NCBI RefSeq assembly: GCF_049847105.1
Contig: NZ_JBNCNS010000005.1
Coordinates: 372,001-436,000, forward strand
DNA: 64,000 bases
Reading direction: 5' to 3'
From: Gordonia sp049847105
Lineage (GTDB): Bacteria > Actinomycetota > Actinomycetes > Mycobacteriales > Mycobacteriaceae
The notes beneath the pieces are model-generated. The model saw only the letters and a program-made list of their open reading frames with translations. It was not told where the DNA came from and ran no database searches. A program made the translations under genes and the position numbers. Of this stretch, positions 49,243-56,747 are shown one piece after another (positions within the stretch are counted from its first letter, which is position 1; each line of letters opens with the position of its first letter).

Positions 49243-50433
49243 GTGTTGCGCTGGATAACTGCCGGAGAATCCCATGGCCCGGCCCTGGTCGCCCTCGTCG
49301 AGGGGATGGTGGCCGGAGTGGAGATCACCTCGTCCGACATCGCCGAACAATTGGCGCGTCGTCGCCTCGGCTACGGGCGAGGGGCGCGGATGAAGTTCGA
49401 GGCGGACAAGATCACCCTGGTCGGCGGGCTGCGGCACGGCGCGACGATGGGCGGCCCCGTTGCCATCGAGATCGCCAACTCCGAGTGGCCGAAATGGGAG
49501 ACGGTGATGTCTGCCGACCCGGTCGACCCCGCCGAGTTGGCGGGCAGCGCGCGCAACGCGCCGCTCACTCGGCCGCGGCCCGGGCACGCCGACTACTCGG
49601 GCATGCTGAAATACGGCTTCGACGATGCGCGTCCGGTCCTCGAACGTGCCAGCGCGCGCGAGACTGCGGCACGGGTGGCCGCCGGTACCGTCGCCCGCAA
49701 CTTCCTGCGCCAGGTGTTCGGGATCGACGTCCTGTCGCACGTGATCTCGATCGGCGCGAGTGAGCCCTATGACGGCCCGGCCCCCCGCATCACCGATCTG
49801 CCGGCGATCGACGAGAGCCCGGTCCGCGCGTTCGACGCGGATGCCGGGCAGCGGATGATCGACGAGATCGAGGCGGCGAAGAAGGACGGCGACACCCTCG
49901 GCGGCGTCGTCGAGGTCGTCGCGACCGGTGTGCCGGTCGGTCTGGGGTCCCACGTGAGTGGCGAGACCCGCTTGGACGCCAGGCTGGCGGGGGCCCTGAT
50001 GGGCATCCAGGCGATCAAAGGTGTCGAGGTCGGCGACGGCTTCACCACGGCACGACGCCGCGGCAGCCAGGCCCACGACGAGATGGTGCCGGGCCCCGAC
50101 GGTGTGCTGCGATCCACCAACCGCGCCGGCGGTCTGGAAGGCGGCATGACGAACGGCGAGGACGTGCGCGTGCGCGCGGCGATGAAGCCGATCTCGACCG
50201 TGCCGAGGGCGCTGTCCACCGTCGACATGGCAACCGGCGAAGAGGCCGTGGCGATCCATCAGCGCTCCGACGTGTGCGCCGTACCCGCGGCCGGCGTGGT
50301 CGCGGAGGCGATGGTCGCCCTGGTGCTCGCCCAGGCCGCCCTGGACAAGTTCGGTGGCGACTCGGTGACCGAGACCGCGGAGAACCTGGCCGGCTACCGC
50401 AAGCTCATCGACGCGCGGCCGCCGCAGCGATGA
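49243..50433 (+). CDS. aroC: Chorismate synthase
   Basis: This FMN-dependent enzyme makes chorismate from EPSP, the last common aromatic step. The 396-residue protein shows TAGESHGPALVALVEGMVAG, RRLGYGRGARMKFE, SARETAARVAAGTVARNFL and the C-terminal RAAMKPISTVPRALSTVDM and HQRSDVCAVPAAGVVAEAM. I set the start at GTG 49243 because the family begins (M)LRWITAGESHG; an ATG at 49225 adds six residues and has GAGG too close for good spacing, so the start is uncertain. It overlaps aroK by four bases. Confidence 0.95.
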   Translation: MLRWITAGESHGPALVALVEGMVAGVEITSSDIAEQLARRRLGYGRGARMKFEADKITLVGGLRHGATMGGPVAIEIANSEWPKWETVMSADPVDPAELAGSARNAPLTRPRPGHADYSGMLKYGFDDARPVLERASARETAARVAAGTVARNFLRQVFGIDVLSHVISIGASEPYDGPAPRITDLPAIDESPVRAFDADAGQRMIDEIEAAKKDGDTLGGVVEVVATGVPVGLGSHVSGETRLDARLAGALMGIQAIKGVEVGDGFTTARRRGSQAHDEMVPGPDGVLRSTNRAGGLEGGMTNGEDVRVRAAMKPISTVPRALSTVDMATGEEAVAIHQRSDVCAVPAAGVVAEAMVALVLAQAALDKFGGDSVTETAENLAGYRKLIDARPPQR

Positions 50434-50984
50434 GTGCGCCCCGTCCCGAGCGTCGTCCGGTGGTGGTGTTGATCGGCTTCATGGGCGCGGGCAAGTCCAC
50501 GGTCGGCCGCATCCTGGCCGACCGCCTCGGTGTGGACTTCCTCGACACCGACGCCGAACTCGTCCGCAGCACCGGACGGACCATCCCGGACATCTTTGCC
50601 ACCGACGGTCCGGAACGATTCCGCGAGATCGAACGTGACGTCGTCCTCGAGATCCTGCGCTCACACGGCGGTGTGCTGGCGCTCGGTGGCGGTGCGGTGA
50701 TGACGCCTGCGGTCGCCGCGGGACTGGCCGGCCACCGGGTCGTCTACCTGAAGATCGACGCGGAGCAGGGTTTCGCGCGGGTGCGCGACAGCGACCGCCC
50801 GCTCATCGCCGGTGACGATCCGCACCGGCGATACGGCGAACTGCTCGCCGAACGAGACGAGACATACCTCCGCACGGCCAAGTTCACCGTCGACGCGGCA
50901 GCGGGCGAGCCCGGGGACGTGGCGGATGCCATTCTCGCCGAACTCGCCCGTGCACTCGTACCAGAAAGGGCGGCCACCACATGA
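50430..50984 (+). CDS. aroK: Shikimate kinase
   Basis: This cytosolic kinase phosphorylates shikimate. The 184-residue P-loop protein has GFMGAGKSTVG (K22), the shikimate-binding DTDAELVRSTGRTIPDIF and RFREIERD, and the GGGAVM loop, followed by the lid RDSDRPLI. ATG 50430 overlaps the aroC stop and its stop overlaps the aroB ATG, giving a tightly coupled aroC-aroK-aroB. Confidence 0.96.
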   Translation: MSAPRPERRPVVVLIGFMGAGKSTVGRILADRLGVDFLDTDAELVRSTGRTIPDIFATDGPERFREIERDVVLEILRSHGGVLALGGGAVMTPAVAAGLAGHRVVYLKIDAEQGFARVRDSDRPLIAGDDPHRRYGELLAERDETYLRTAKFTVDAAAGEPGDVADAILAELARALVPERAATT

Positions 50985-52087
50985 CCGAGCCGATATCCAT
51001 CACCGTCAACGCCGGTGCCCCGTACGACGTGGTCATCGGACGAGGTCTGCTCGACGATGTCGCGACCGCGGCCACCGGGGCGGACCGGATCGCGATCCTC
51101 TACCAGCCGACGCTGGCGAAGACCGCCGAGCAGATCCGGGAGTTCCTGTCGGACAAGGGTTTCGATGCCCACCGGGTCGAGATCCCGGACGCCGAGGCGG
51201 GCAAGGATCTCTCGGTCGCGGCGTTCTGCTGGGACGTATTCGGCCGGATCGGACTCAAGCGCAACGACAAGGTGATCGGTCTCGGCGGCGGTGCCGCCAC
51301 CGATCTCGCGGGTTTCGTCGCCGCCACCTGGATGCGCGGCATCGGTGTCATCCACATCCCGACGACACTGTTGGCGATGGTCGATGCCGCGGTTGGCGGG
51401 AAGACCGGGATCAACACCGACGCGGGGAAGAATCTCGTCGGATCCTTCCACGAGCCCGACGCCGTCCTGATCGACACGGCGACGCTCGCGACGGTCCCGC
51501 GTAACGAGGTCGTCGCCGGTCTGGCGGAGGTGATCAAGACCGGATTCATCGCGGACCCGGTGATCCTCGACATCATCGAGGCCGACCCCGCCGCCGCGAT
51601 CGACGCGGCGGGCGATGTGCTGCCCGAACTGATCAGGCGGTCCGTCCAGGTGAAAGCCGACGTGGTGTCGGCGGATCTCAAGGAATCGTCACTGCGTGAG
51701 ATCCTGAACTACGGGCATACCCTCGGGCACGCCATCGAGCGGCGCGAGCGCTACCGCTGGCGCCACGGTGCGGCGGTCTCGGTGGGGCTGGTGTTCGCCG
51801 CGGAGCTGGCCAGACTGGCCGGCCGGCTCGACGATGCCACCGCCGACCGTCACCGTACGGTGCTGGAGCTGGTCGGCCTGCCGACGAGTTACGACGCCGA
51901 TGCCCTGCCGGACCTCCTGGAGGCGATGTCGGGGGACAAGAAGAACCGCTCCGGCGTGCTCCGCTTCGTCGTCCTCGACGGTCTGGCCAAGCCCGGTCGG
52001 CTGGAAGGTCCAGACCCGGGTCTCGTCGCCGCCGCCTACTCGGCGATCGCGGGGGATGCCGCACCGTCGGGCGGCGTGCTTCTCTGA
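50981..52087 (+). CDS. aroB: 3-Dehydroquinate synthase
   Basis: This NAD- and Zn-dependent enzyme converts DAHP to 3-dehydroquinate. The 368-residue protein has GLGGGAATDLAGFVAATWMRG, IPTTLLAMVDAAVGGKTGIN and the metal-site block LREILNYGHTLGHAIE. It ends the shikimate run and is followed by a good intrinsic terminator. In M. tuberculosis the next gene is the type II dehydroquinase aroD/aroQ (Rv2537c, from memory); here that gene is absent from the spot. Confidence 0.97.
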   Translation: MTEPISITVNAGAPYDVVIGRGLLDDVATAATGADRIAILYQPTLAKTAEQIREFLSDKGFDAHRVEIPDAEAGKDLSVAAFCWDVFGRIGLKRNDKVIGLGGGAATDLAGFVAATWMRGIGVIHIPTTLLAMVDAAVGGKTGINTDAGKNLVGSFHEPDAVLIDTATLATVPRNEVVAGLAEVIKTGFIADPVILDIIEADPAAAIDAAGDVLPELIRRSVQVKADVVSADLKESSLREILNYGHTLGHAIERRERYRWRHGAAVSVGLVFAAELARLAGRLDDATADRHRTVLELVGLPTSYDADALPDLLEAMSGDKKNRSGVLRFVVLDGLAKPGRLEGPDPGLVAAAYSAIAGDAAPSGGVLL

Positions 52088-52099
52088 CCCGGGCCACAG

Positions 52100-52145
52100 A
52101 AAACTCCCACCGGCACGAGATCTCGTGTGCTGGTGGGAGTTTTTT
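52100..52145 (+). terminator. Intrinsic terminator between aroB and the B-4DMT gene
   Basis: AAAACTCCCACC (52100-52111) pairs with GGTGGGAGTTTT (52132-52143), and the inner CACGAGATCTCGTG (52114-52127) is itself palindromic. Six T follow on the plus strand (52140-52145), and the A-run on the other side would serve the convergent minus-strand gene, so it is probably bidirectional. It is the clearest intrinsic terminator in the window. Confidence 0.92.
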
Positions 52146-52157
52146 CGTGACCTGAGT

Positions 52158-52652
52158 TCAGCCGGCGACGTGTTCGCCGTCGCGGTCGGGGTGCACCGAC
52201 CAGTCGTCCTCGGTGTCCTGACCCTTGCGCTGATCCCGGCGGACCAGGAATCGACCGACGGCCGCACCGACGAACGCGGGTGCGAACACCAGCAGTGCGG
52301 TGAAGGAGCCACCCGCGATCAGTTCGACGAAGAGGCTTGCCTCGCCGATGCCGGCGAACACGAACCGGCCGAGGATCCAGCAGATCAGTCCGGCGACGAC
52401 GCCGGCGAGCAGACCCGCCTGCAACCAGCGGACGGTGAGGTCCCGGTAGTCGTCGGGATCCGGATTCGCACGGGCATCCGCAGTGCCGTCGATGCCGCCC
52501 CACAGGAGCGCCACGAGCACGACCGCGGCGATGGCGATCGTCTTCCAGACGGTGGAATGGAGCGGGGCGTTGACCACGGCCACACCGAGCAACACACGGG
52601 CGATGACGTGTACGGCGGTCATGACCACACCGCGCAGCAACCACGAAGACAT
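52158..52652 (-). CDS. B-4DMT family small membrane protein
   Basis: This 164-residue protein has four hydrophobic segments (about 5-22, 30-50, 72-94 and 100-125) and a charged cytosolic C-terminal tail (RRDQRKGQDTEDDW and on). It matches the actinobacterial B-4DMT transporter-like family, whose members have no assigned substrate; the mycobacterial counterpart is Rv2536 (from memory). ATG 52652 was chosen because a TACCCT -10 element with a TTGGAA -35 sixteen bases upstream ends seven bases before it. It diverges from pepQ and shares the terminator with aroB. Confidence 0.82.
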   Translation of the reverse strand: MSSWLLRGVVMTAVHVIARVLLGVAVVNAPLHSTVWKTIAIAAVVLVALLWGGIDGTADARANPDPDDYRDLTVRWLQAGLLAGVVAGLICWILGRFVFAGIGEASLFVELIAGGSFTALLVFAPAFVGAAVGRFLVRRDQRKGQDTEDDWSVHPDRDGEHVAG

Positions 52653-52659
52653 AGGCGAC

Positions 52660-52687
52660 AGGGTACGCAACGACGAACGTGTTCCAA
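52660..52687 (-). promoter_or_regulatory. Promoter of the B-4DMT gene, leaderless
   Basis: On the minus strand TTGGAA and TACCCT are 16 bases apart; the -10 (52665-52660) lies seven bases before the ATG and there is no ribosome site. Both boxes and the spacing are good for a leaderless transcript. Confidence 0.55.
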
Positions 52688-52698
52688 AACACATCCCC

Positions 52699-52730
52699 CG
52701 CGGATACGTCCGCGAGGACATGCCCGCGGA
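52699..52730. promoter_or_regulatory. CGCGGA/TCCGCG repeats in the pepQ divergent region
   Basis: The hexamer CGCGGA occurs at 52699-52704 and 52725-52730, and its complement TCCGCG at 52709-52714. The first two form an inverted repeat with a four-base centre. All lie between the two divergent promoters and could bind a regulator acting on both genes. Confidence 0.35.
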
Positions 52731-52749
52731 CCCCAGACGTGCCGCGCGG

Positions 52750-52755
52750 TAGCGT
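52750..52755 (+). promoter_or_regulatory. Candidate -10 element, leaderless start of pepQ
   Basis: TAGCGT ends six bases before the pepQ ATG. The intervening GAAGAG is a poor ribosome site, so a leaderless transcript is likely. Confidence 0.45.
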
Positions 52756-52761
52756 GAAGAG

Positions 52762-53904
52762 ATGTCTGCCGATGCCATGACCAGCGACTACCGAGCCCGC
52801 CGCGATCGTGTCCGCACCGCTCTCACTCGGTTGGACGAGCCCGCCGATGCCGTGGTCGTCACCGATCTCGTCAACGTCCGTTACCTCACGGGGTTCACCG
52901 GCTCCAACGGCGCGGTGCTCATCCGCGCAAACGACGCGACGGCCGACCGCATCTGCACCGACGGTCGCTACCTCACCCAGGTCGCCGAGCAGGCCGGGGA
53001 TCTCCAGGCGGTGATCGCCCGCGACTGTCTGACCGAACTCGCGATGCAGGCGCGCCGAGTGGGCGCCCGGTCGATCGGTTTCGAGGCCGACGCGGTGACG
53101 GTGGCGGCCCATCGAGCCCTCGTCGGTCGGATGGCGGAGCAGGACGGTCCGGCCGCGCAGTTGATCGGCTGCAGTGGGCTGGTCCAGGAGTTCCGGAAGA
53201 TCAAGGACGCCGCCGAGGTGGAACTGCTGCGCCGGGCGTGCGCGATCGGCGATCAGGGCCTTGCGGCCATCATCGATCGCGGAGTGATCCGCGCCGGCGC
53301 GACCGAACGGGAGGTCGCCCGCGCGCTCGAATGGGAGATGTATGCCCTCGGCGCCGACGACATCGCCTTCGAGACCATCGTCGCGGCCGGCGCGAACTCC
53401 GCGGTTCCACATCACCGGCCCACGGATGCGATCCTGGCTGACGGCGATTTCGTCAAGATCGATTTCGGGGCGGTGGTCGGCGGCTATCACTCGGACATGA
53501 CCCGCACCTATGTGCTGTCCCATGCCGCCGACTGGCAGCGCGAGATCTACGAACTGGTGGCCACCGCCCAGGCCGCGGGCCGCGCGGCCCTGCGCCCGGG
53601 CGCGGACCTGCGCGACATCGATGCGGCCGCTCGGACGGTGATCGCCGACGCGGGCCACGGCGATCACTACGTCCACGGTCTGGGCCACGGCGTCGGACTG
53701 GAGATACACGAAGCGCCGGGAATCGGGTCCCTGGCGACGGGTACACTGCCTTGCGGCGCAGCGGTGACCGTGGAGCCCGGCGTCTACCTCCCTGGGCGAG
53801 GTGGCGTCAGGATCGAGGACACGCTCGTCGTCACCAGTATGGAGACGGCTGGGGACACGCCGGACCTGCTGACCGCCACCGACAAGACATTCACCGTCAT
53901 CTGA
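52762..53904 (+). CDS. pepQ: M24 family aminopeptidase (Xaa-Pro dipeptidase-like)
   Basis: This cytosolic dinuclear metallopeptidase removes N-terminal residues next to proline. The 380-residue protein has a creatinase N-terminal domain (about 10-145, LVNVRYLTGFTGSNGAVLI) and the pita-bread catalytic domain. The metal ligands sit in VKIDFGAVVGGYHSDMTRTY (two Asp), GLGHGVGLEIHEAP (His), VTVEPGVYLPG (Glu) and VRIEDTLVVT (Glu). It precedes efp and nusB as in other actinobacteria; pairing a proline-releasing peptidase with the proline-stall factor EF-P is a repeated association. Confidence 0.94.
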   Translation: MSADAMTSDYRARRDRVRTALTRLDEPADAVVVTDLVNVRYLTGFTGSNGAVLIRANDATADRICTDGRYLTQVAEQAGDLQAVIARDCLTELAMQARRVGARSIGFEADAVTVAAHRALVGRMAEQDGPAAQLIGCSGLVQEFRKIKDAAEVELLRRACAIGDQGLAAIIDRGVIRAGATEREVARALEWEMYALGADDIAFETIVAAGANSAVPHHRPTDAILADGDFVKIDFGAVVGGYHSDMTRTYVLSHAADWQREIYELVATAQAAGRAALRPGADLRDIDAAARTVIADAGHGDHYVHGLGHGVGLEIHEAPGIGSLATGTLPCGAAVTVEPGVYLPGRGGVRIEDTLVVTSMETAGDTPDLLTATDKTFTVI

Positions 53905-53941
53905 CGGTCGTTGACCCCGAGAAGACAGGGAAGAGAACCAC

Positions 53942-54505
53942 ATGGCGACCACCGCCGATTTCAAGAACGGCCTCGTGCTGCGCATGGACGACCAGCTCTG
54001 GCAGATCCAGGAATTCCAGCATGTGAAGCCCGGCAAGGGGCCGGCCTTCGTCCGCACCAAGATCAAGAACGTGCTGTCCGGGAAGACGGTCGACAAGACC
54101 TTCAACGCCGGGGTGAAGGTGGAGACCGCGACCGTGGACCGGCGCGACATGACCTACCTCTACAACGACGGCACCGATTATGTGTTCATGGATGGCGAGA
54201 CCTTCGACCAGATCTCCATCCAGCCTGGCACCGTCGGTGACGGCGCCCGCTTCCTGCTGGAGAACATGACCGTGCAGGTCGCCATGCACGAGGGCAATCC
54301 GCTCTACGTCGAGCTCCCGGTCACCGTTGAACTCGTCGTCTCCCAGACCGACCCCGGTCTTCAGGGCGACCGATCGACCGGCGGTACCAAGCCGGCGACC
54401 CTGGAGACCGGCGCGGAGATCCAGGTCCCGCTGTTCATCAACACCGGCGACAAGCTGAAGGTCGATGCCCGGGACGGCGGTTACCTCGGCCGCGTCAACG
54501 GCTGA
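53942..54505 (+). CDS. efp: Translation elongation factor P
   Basis: EF-P enters the ribosomal E site and rescues stalls at consecutive prolines. The 187-residue protein has the three-domain beta layout, with the acceptor loop EFQHVKPGKGPAFVRTK and the tip lysine at K32. The PGKGPA loop is the form described for actinobacterial EF-P thought to work without lysine modification; no modification-enzyme gene (epmA, earP or ymfI type) is in the window. ATG 53942 follows GGGAAGAG. Confidence 0.97.
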   Translation: MATTADFKNGLVLRMDDQLWQIQEFQHVKPGKGPAFVRTKIKNVLSGKTVDKTFNAGVKVETATVDRRDMTYLYNDGTDYVFMDGETFDQISIQPGTVGDGARFLLENMTVQVAMHEGNPLYVELPVTVELVVSQTDPGLQGDRSTGGTKPATLETGAEIQVPLFINTGDKLKVDARDGGYLGRVNG

Positions 54506-54520
54506 TCGAGCGATTCTCCC

Positions 54521-55018
54521 GTGAAACAGCCCGGTACCAGACACAAGGCCCGCCGTCGCGCGGTCGATCTGTTGTTCGAGGCGGAGGCCAAGAAGGTCAG
54601 CCCGGCCCAACTGGTCTCCGAGCGTCGGCTCTATGTCCGCGACGACGAGAGCGTCGGGACCATCCATGACTACACGGCGACCGTGATCGAGGGCCTGGCC
54701 GCCGACCTGCCGCAGGTCGACGCGGTGGTGTCCTCGCACCTGCGTGGATGGATGCTGGAGCGGTTACCCGCTGTCGACCGCGCGATCCTCCGGCTGGCGA
54801 CGTGGGAGCTCTTCAACGCGACGGATGTCGACCCGGTCGTGATCGTCGATGAGGCGGTGGAGTTGGCGAAAGAGCTCTCGACCGACGACTCGCCCGCGTT
54901 CGTCAACGGCGTCCTGGCGCGGATCGCCGAGCTCGCACCCCAGGTCCGCGCCGCGGCCGCCGCCGGGAGCGGAGTCGACGATGCACCCGCCGACCGTGAG
55001 CGCAACGACGGCGTTTGA
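54521..55018 (+). CDS. nusB: Transcription antitermination factor NusB
   Basis: NusB binds boxA RNA with NusE (S10) in rRNA antitermination complexes. The 165-residue all-helical protein has the typical RHKARRRAVDLLFEAEAK start, the core VSSHLRGWMLERLPAVDRAILRLATWEL and VIVDEAVELAKELSTDDSPAFVNGVL end. The last 25 residues are Ala/Asp-rich. GTG 54521 lies 15 bases after efp without a strong ribosome site. Confidence 0.96.
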   Translation: MKQPGTRHKARRRAVDLLFEAEAKKVSPAQLVSERRLYVRDDESVGTIHDYTATVIEGLAADLPQVDAVVSSHLRGWMLERLPAVDRAILRLATWELFNATDVDPVVIVDEAVELAKELSTDDSPAFVNGVLARIAELAPQVRAAAAAGSGVDDAPADRERNDGV

Positions 55019-55063
55019 TCAAGCGCACACCTCGTCGGCTCGGTTCGGCGGGGTGGTGGCGTG

Positions 55064-55069
55064 TAAAGT
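55064..55069 (+). promoter_or_regulatory. Candidate -10 element of the pyr operon
   Basis: TAAAGT in the nusB-pyrR gap matches TANNNT. It would start the transcript a few bases before the PyrR-binding leader, giving a short leader of about 50 bases as in mycobacteria. Confidence 0.5.
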
Positions 55070-55084
55070 GTCGCGAGACAGACA

Positions 55085-55121
55085 TCCTTTAACGATCCGT
55101 CCGGCGAGGCGGAGAAGGAGG
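55085..55121 (+). promoter_or_regulatory. PyrR-binding leader overlapping the pyrR ribosome site
   Basis: TCCTT (55085-55089) can pair with AAGGA (55115-55119), and TCCG (55096-55099) with CGGA (55110-55113), leaving the loop TCCGGCGAGG. The loop resembles the PyrR anti-antiterminator consensus around TCCAGAGAGG. The outer stem covers the Shine-Dalgarno AAGGAGG, so UMP-bound PyrR would block translation of pyrR and the coupled genes. PyrR-dependent translational repression of this kind is established for Mycobacterium smegmatis. Confidence 0.8.
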
Positions 55122-55126
55122 TCGGC

Positions 55127-55753
55127 TTGACCATGCCAGCTGATGGTGCGCGGCCAACCGATGGTGCCCGGTCCATGGGACGGGTCCTGCTCGACGCGTC
55201 CGACGTCGCCCGCACGATTGCCCGGGTCGCCCACGAGGTGATCGAGAAGACCGCACTCGACTCGCCCGATGCCCCACGGGTGGTGATCATCGGAATCCCA
55301 ACCCGTGGAACCTATCTGGCTTCGCGGCTGGCTGAGAAGATCAACGAGTTCGCGGACACCCAGGTGCCCGTCGGATATCTCGACATCACGCTCTACCGGG
55401 ATGATCTCCGCGCGAAACCGCATCGCCCTCTCGAACGGACCGTGGTGCCCGCCGGTGGCGTGGACAACGCGGTCGTCATCCTGGTCGACGACGTCCTCTT
55501 CTCCGGCCGGACCGTGCGTGCCGCCCTCGACGCGCTGCGTGATCTGGGCCGTCCCGCGGCGGTTCAACTTGCCGTGCTGGTCGATCGCGGGCACCGGGAA
55601 CTGCCGCTGCGTGCCGACTATGTCGGCAAGAACATCCCGACCTCGCGTGACGAGAACGTCTCGGTGCATCTCGTCGAGCACGACGAGGTCGACGAGGTCG
55701 TCTTGAGTCCGGCACCCGCCGCCCAGCCGTCGACGGCGGGAGGGGAGGCCTGA
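55127..55753 (+). CDS. pyrR: PyrR regulator/uracil phosphoribosyltransferase
   Basis: PyrR senses UMP/UTP and binds the pyr mRNA leader; it also has weak uracil phosphoribosyltransferase activity. The 208-residue protein has the type I PRTase fold, with VIIGIPTRGTYLA, the PRPP loop VILVDDVLFSGRTVRAAL and the C-terminal RGHRELPLRADYVGKNIPTSRDE. The start is either TTG 55127 (five bases after GGAGG) or ATG 55133 (eleven bases after); the former has better spacing, the latter a better codon. It overlaps pyrB by one base and heads an operon of seven genes. Confidence 0.95.
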   Translation: MTMPADGARPTDGARSMGRVLLDASDVARTIARVAHEVIEKTALDSPDAPRVVIIGIPTRGTYLASRLAEKINEFADTQVPVGYLDITLYRDDLRAKPHRPLERTVVPAGGVDNAVVILVDDVLFSGRTVRAALDALRDLGRPAAVQLAVLVDRGHRELPLRADYVGKNIPTSRDENVSVHLVEHDEVDEVVLSPAPAAQPSTAGGEA

Positions 55754-56709
55754 TGCGACATCTGCTGTCCACCCAGGATCTGACGGCAGACGAGGCGACC
55801 GGACTGCTCGACGAGGCGGAACGGTTCGAGCAGGCACTCACCGGGCGCGAGGTCCGCAAGCTTCCGACACTGCGCGGTCGGACCGTGATGACGGTGTTCT
55901 ACGAGAACTCCACCCGCACCCGGGTCTCCTTTGAGGTCGCCGGCAAGTGGATGAGCGCCGATGTGATCAACGTGAGCGCGTCGAGTTCCTCGGCAGGCAA
56001 GGGAGAGTCGTTGCGGGACACCGCGAAGACCTTGCACGCGTTGGGTGCCGACGCGCTGATCGTGCGTCATCCGGCGTCGGGCGCCGCTCATCAGATCGCG
56101 GCCTGGACCGCCGGCGTGACGAACGGCGAGACAACCGGGCCGGCGATCATCAACGCCGGCGACGGCACCCACGAACACCCGACCCAGGCGTTGCTGGACG
56201 CGCTGACCCTGCGTCAACGGCTCGGCTCGCTCAAGGACCGGCGGGTGGCCATCGTCGGTGATGTCCTGCACTCCCGGGTGGCCCGCTCCAACGCGCACCT
56301 GCTCGCGACGCTCGGCGCCGAGGTCGTGCTCGTGGCGCCGGAGACACTGCTGCCGGTCGGAGTGGAGGACTGGCCGGTGGTCACGTCGAACTCCCTCGAT
56401 GCGGAATTGGCCGCGGCCGACGCGGTGATGATGCTGCGCGTGCAGGCCGAGCGGATGAACGGCGGGTTCTTCCCCAGCGCCCGCGAGTACTCGGTGCGGT
56501 TCGGTCTGAACGACCGACGGATGGCTCTCCTCGCCGACCATGCGGTCGTGCTGCACCCGGGTCCGATGCTGCGCGGGATGGAGATCGGCTACTCGGTCGC
56601 CGACTCGCCGCGCGCAACGGTCCTCGAACAGGTCCGAAACGGAGTGCACGTGCGGATGGCGGTCCTGTTCCGCCTACTCGTCGGCACCGACAACCCGGGG
56701 GCCCAGTGA
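55753..56709 (+). CDS. pyrB: Aspartate carbamoyltransferase catalytic subunit
   Basis: This enzyme condenses carbamoyl phosphate with aspartate. The 318-residue protein has the carbamoyl-phosphate loop FYENSTRTRVSFE, the SSAGKGESLRDT loop, HPTQALLDAL and the aspartate-binding VMMLRVQAERM. No regulatory pyrI subunit is present. ATG 55753 shares a base with the pyrR stop. A short ORF overlaps its stop and leads to pyrC. Confidence 0.97.
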   Translation: MRHLLSTQDLTADEATGLLDEAERFEQALTGREVRKLPTLRGRTVMTVFYENSTRTRVSFEVAGKWMSADVINVSASSSSAGKGESLRDTAKTLHALGADALIVRHPASGAAHQIAAWTAGVTNGETTGPAIINAGDGTHEHPTQALLDALTLRQRLGSLKDRRVAIVGDVLHSRVARSNAHLLATLGAEVVLVAPETLLPVGVEDWPVVTSNSLDAELAAADAVMMLRVQAERMNGGFFPSAREYSVRFGLNDRRMALLADHAVVLHPGPMLRGMEIGYSVADSPRATVLEQVRNGVHVRMAVLFRLLVGTDNPGAQ

Positions 56710-56747
56710 ACAAGCCAGGAGCTCAGCGAGTGGAGATGCAGAAGTGA
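56706..56747 (+). CDS. 13-codon ORF bridging pyrB and pyrC
   Basis: A GTG at 56706 overlaps the pyrB stop (GTGA), and the frame runs 13 codons to a TGA at 56745-56747 that overlaps the pyrC GTG in the same manner. It has no ribosome site of its own. It would let a terminating ribosome reach pyrC by two re-initiations, so it is more likely a coupling device, if translated at all, than a functional peptide. Confidence 0.25.
   Translation: MNKPGAQRVEMQK

Noticed and set aside
52667..52684. Second LexA box (GAAC..GTTC arms) near the B-4DMT promoter
   Set aside because: The arms are two bases apart rather than the four needed in an SOS box.
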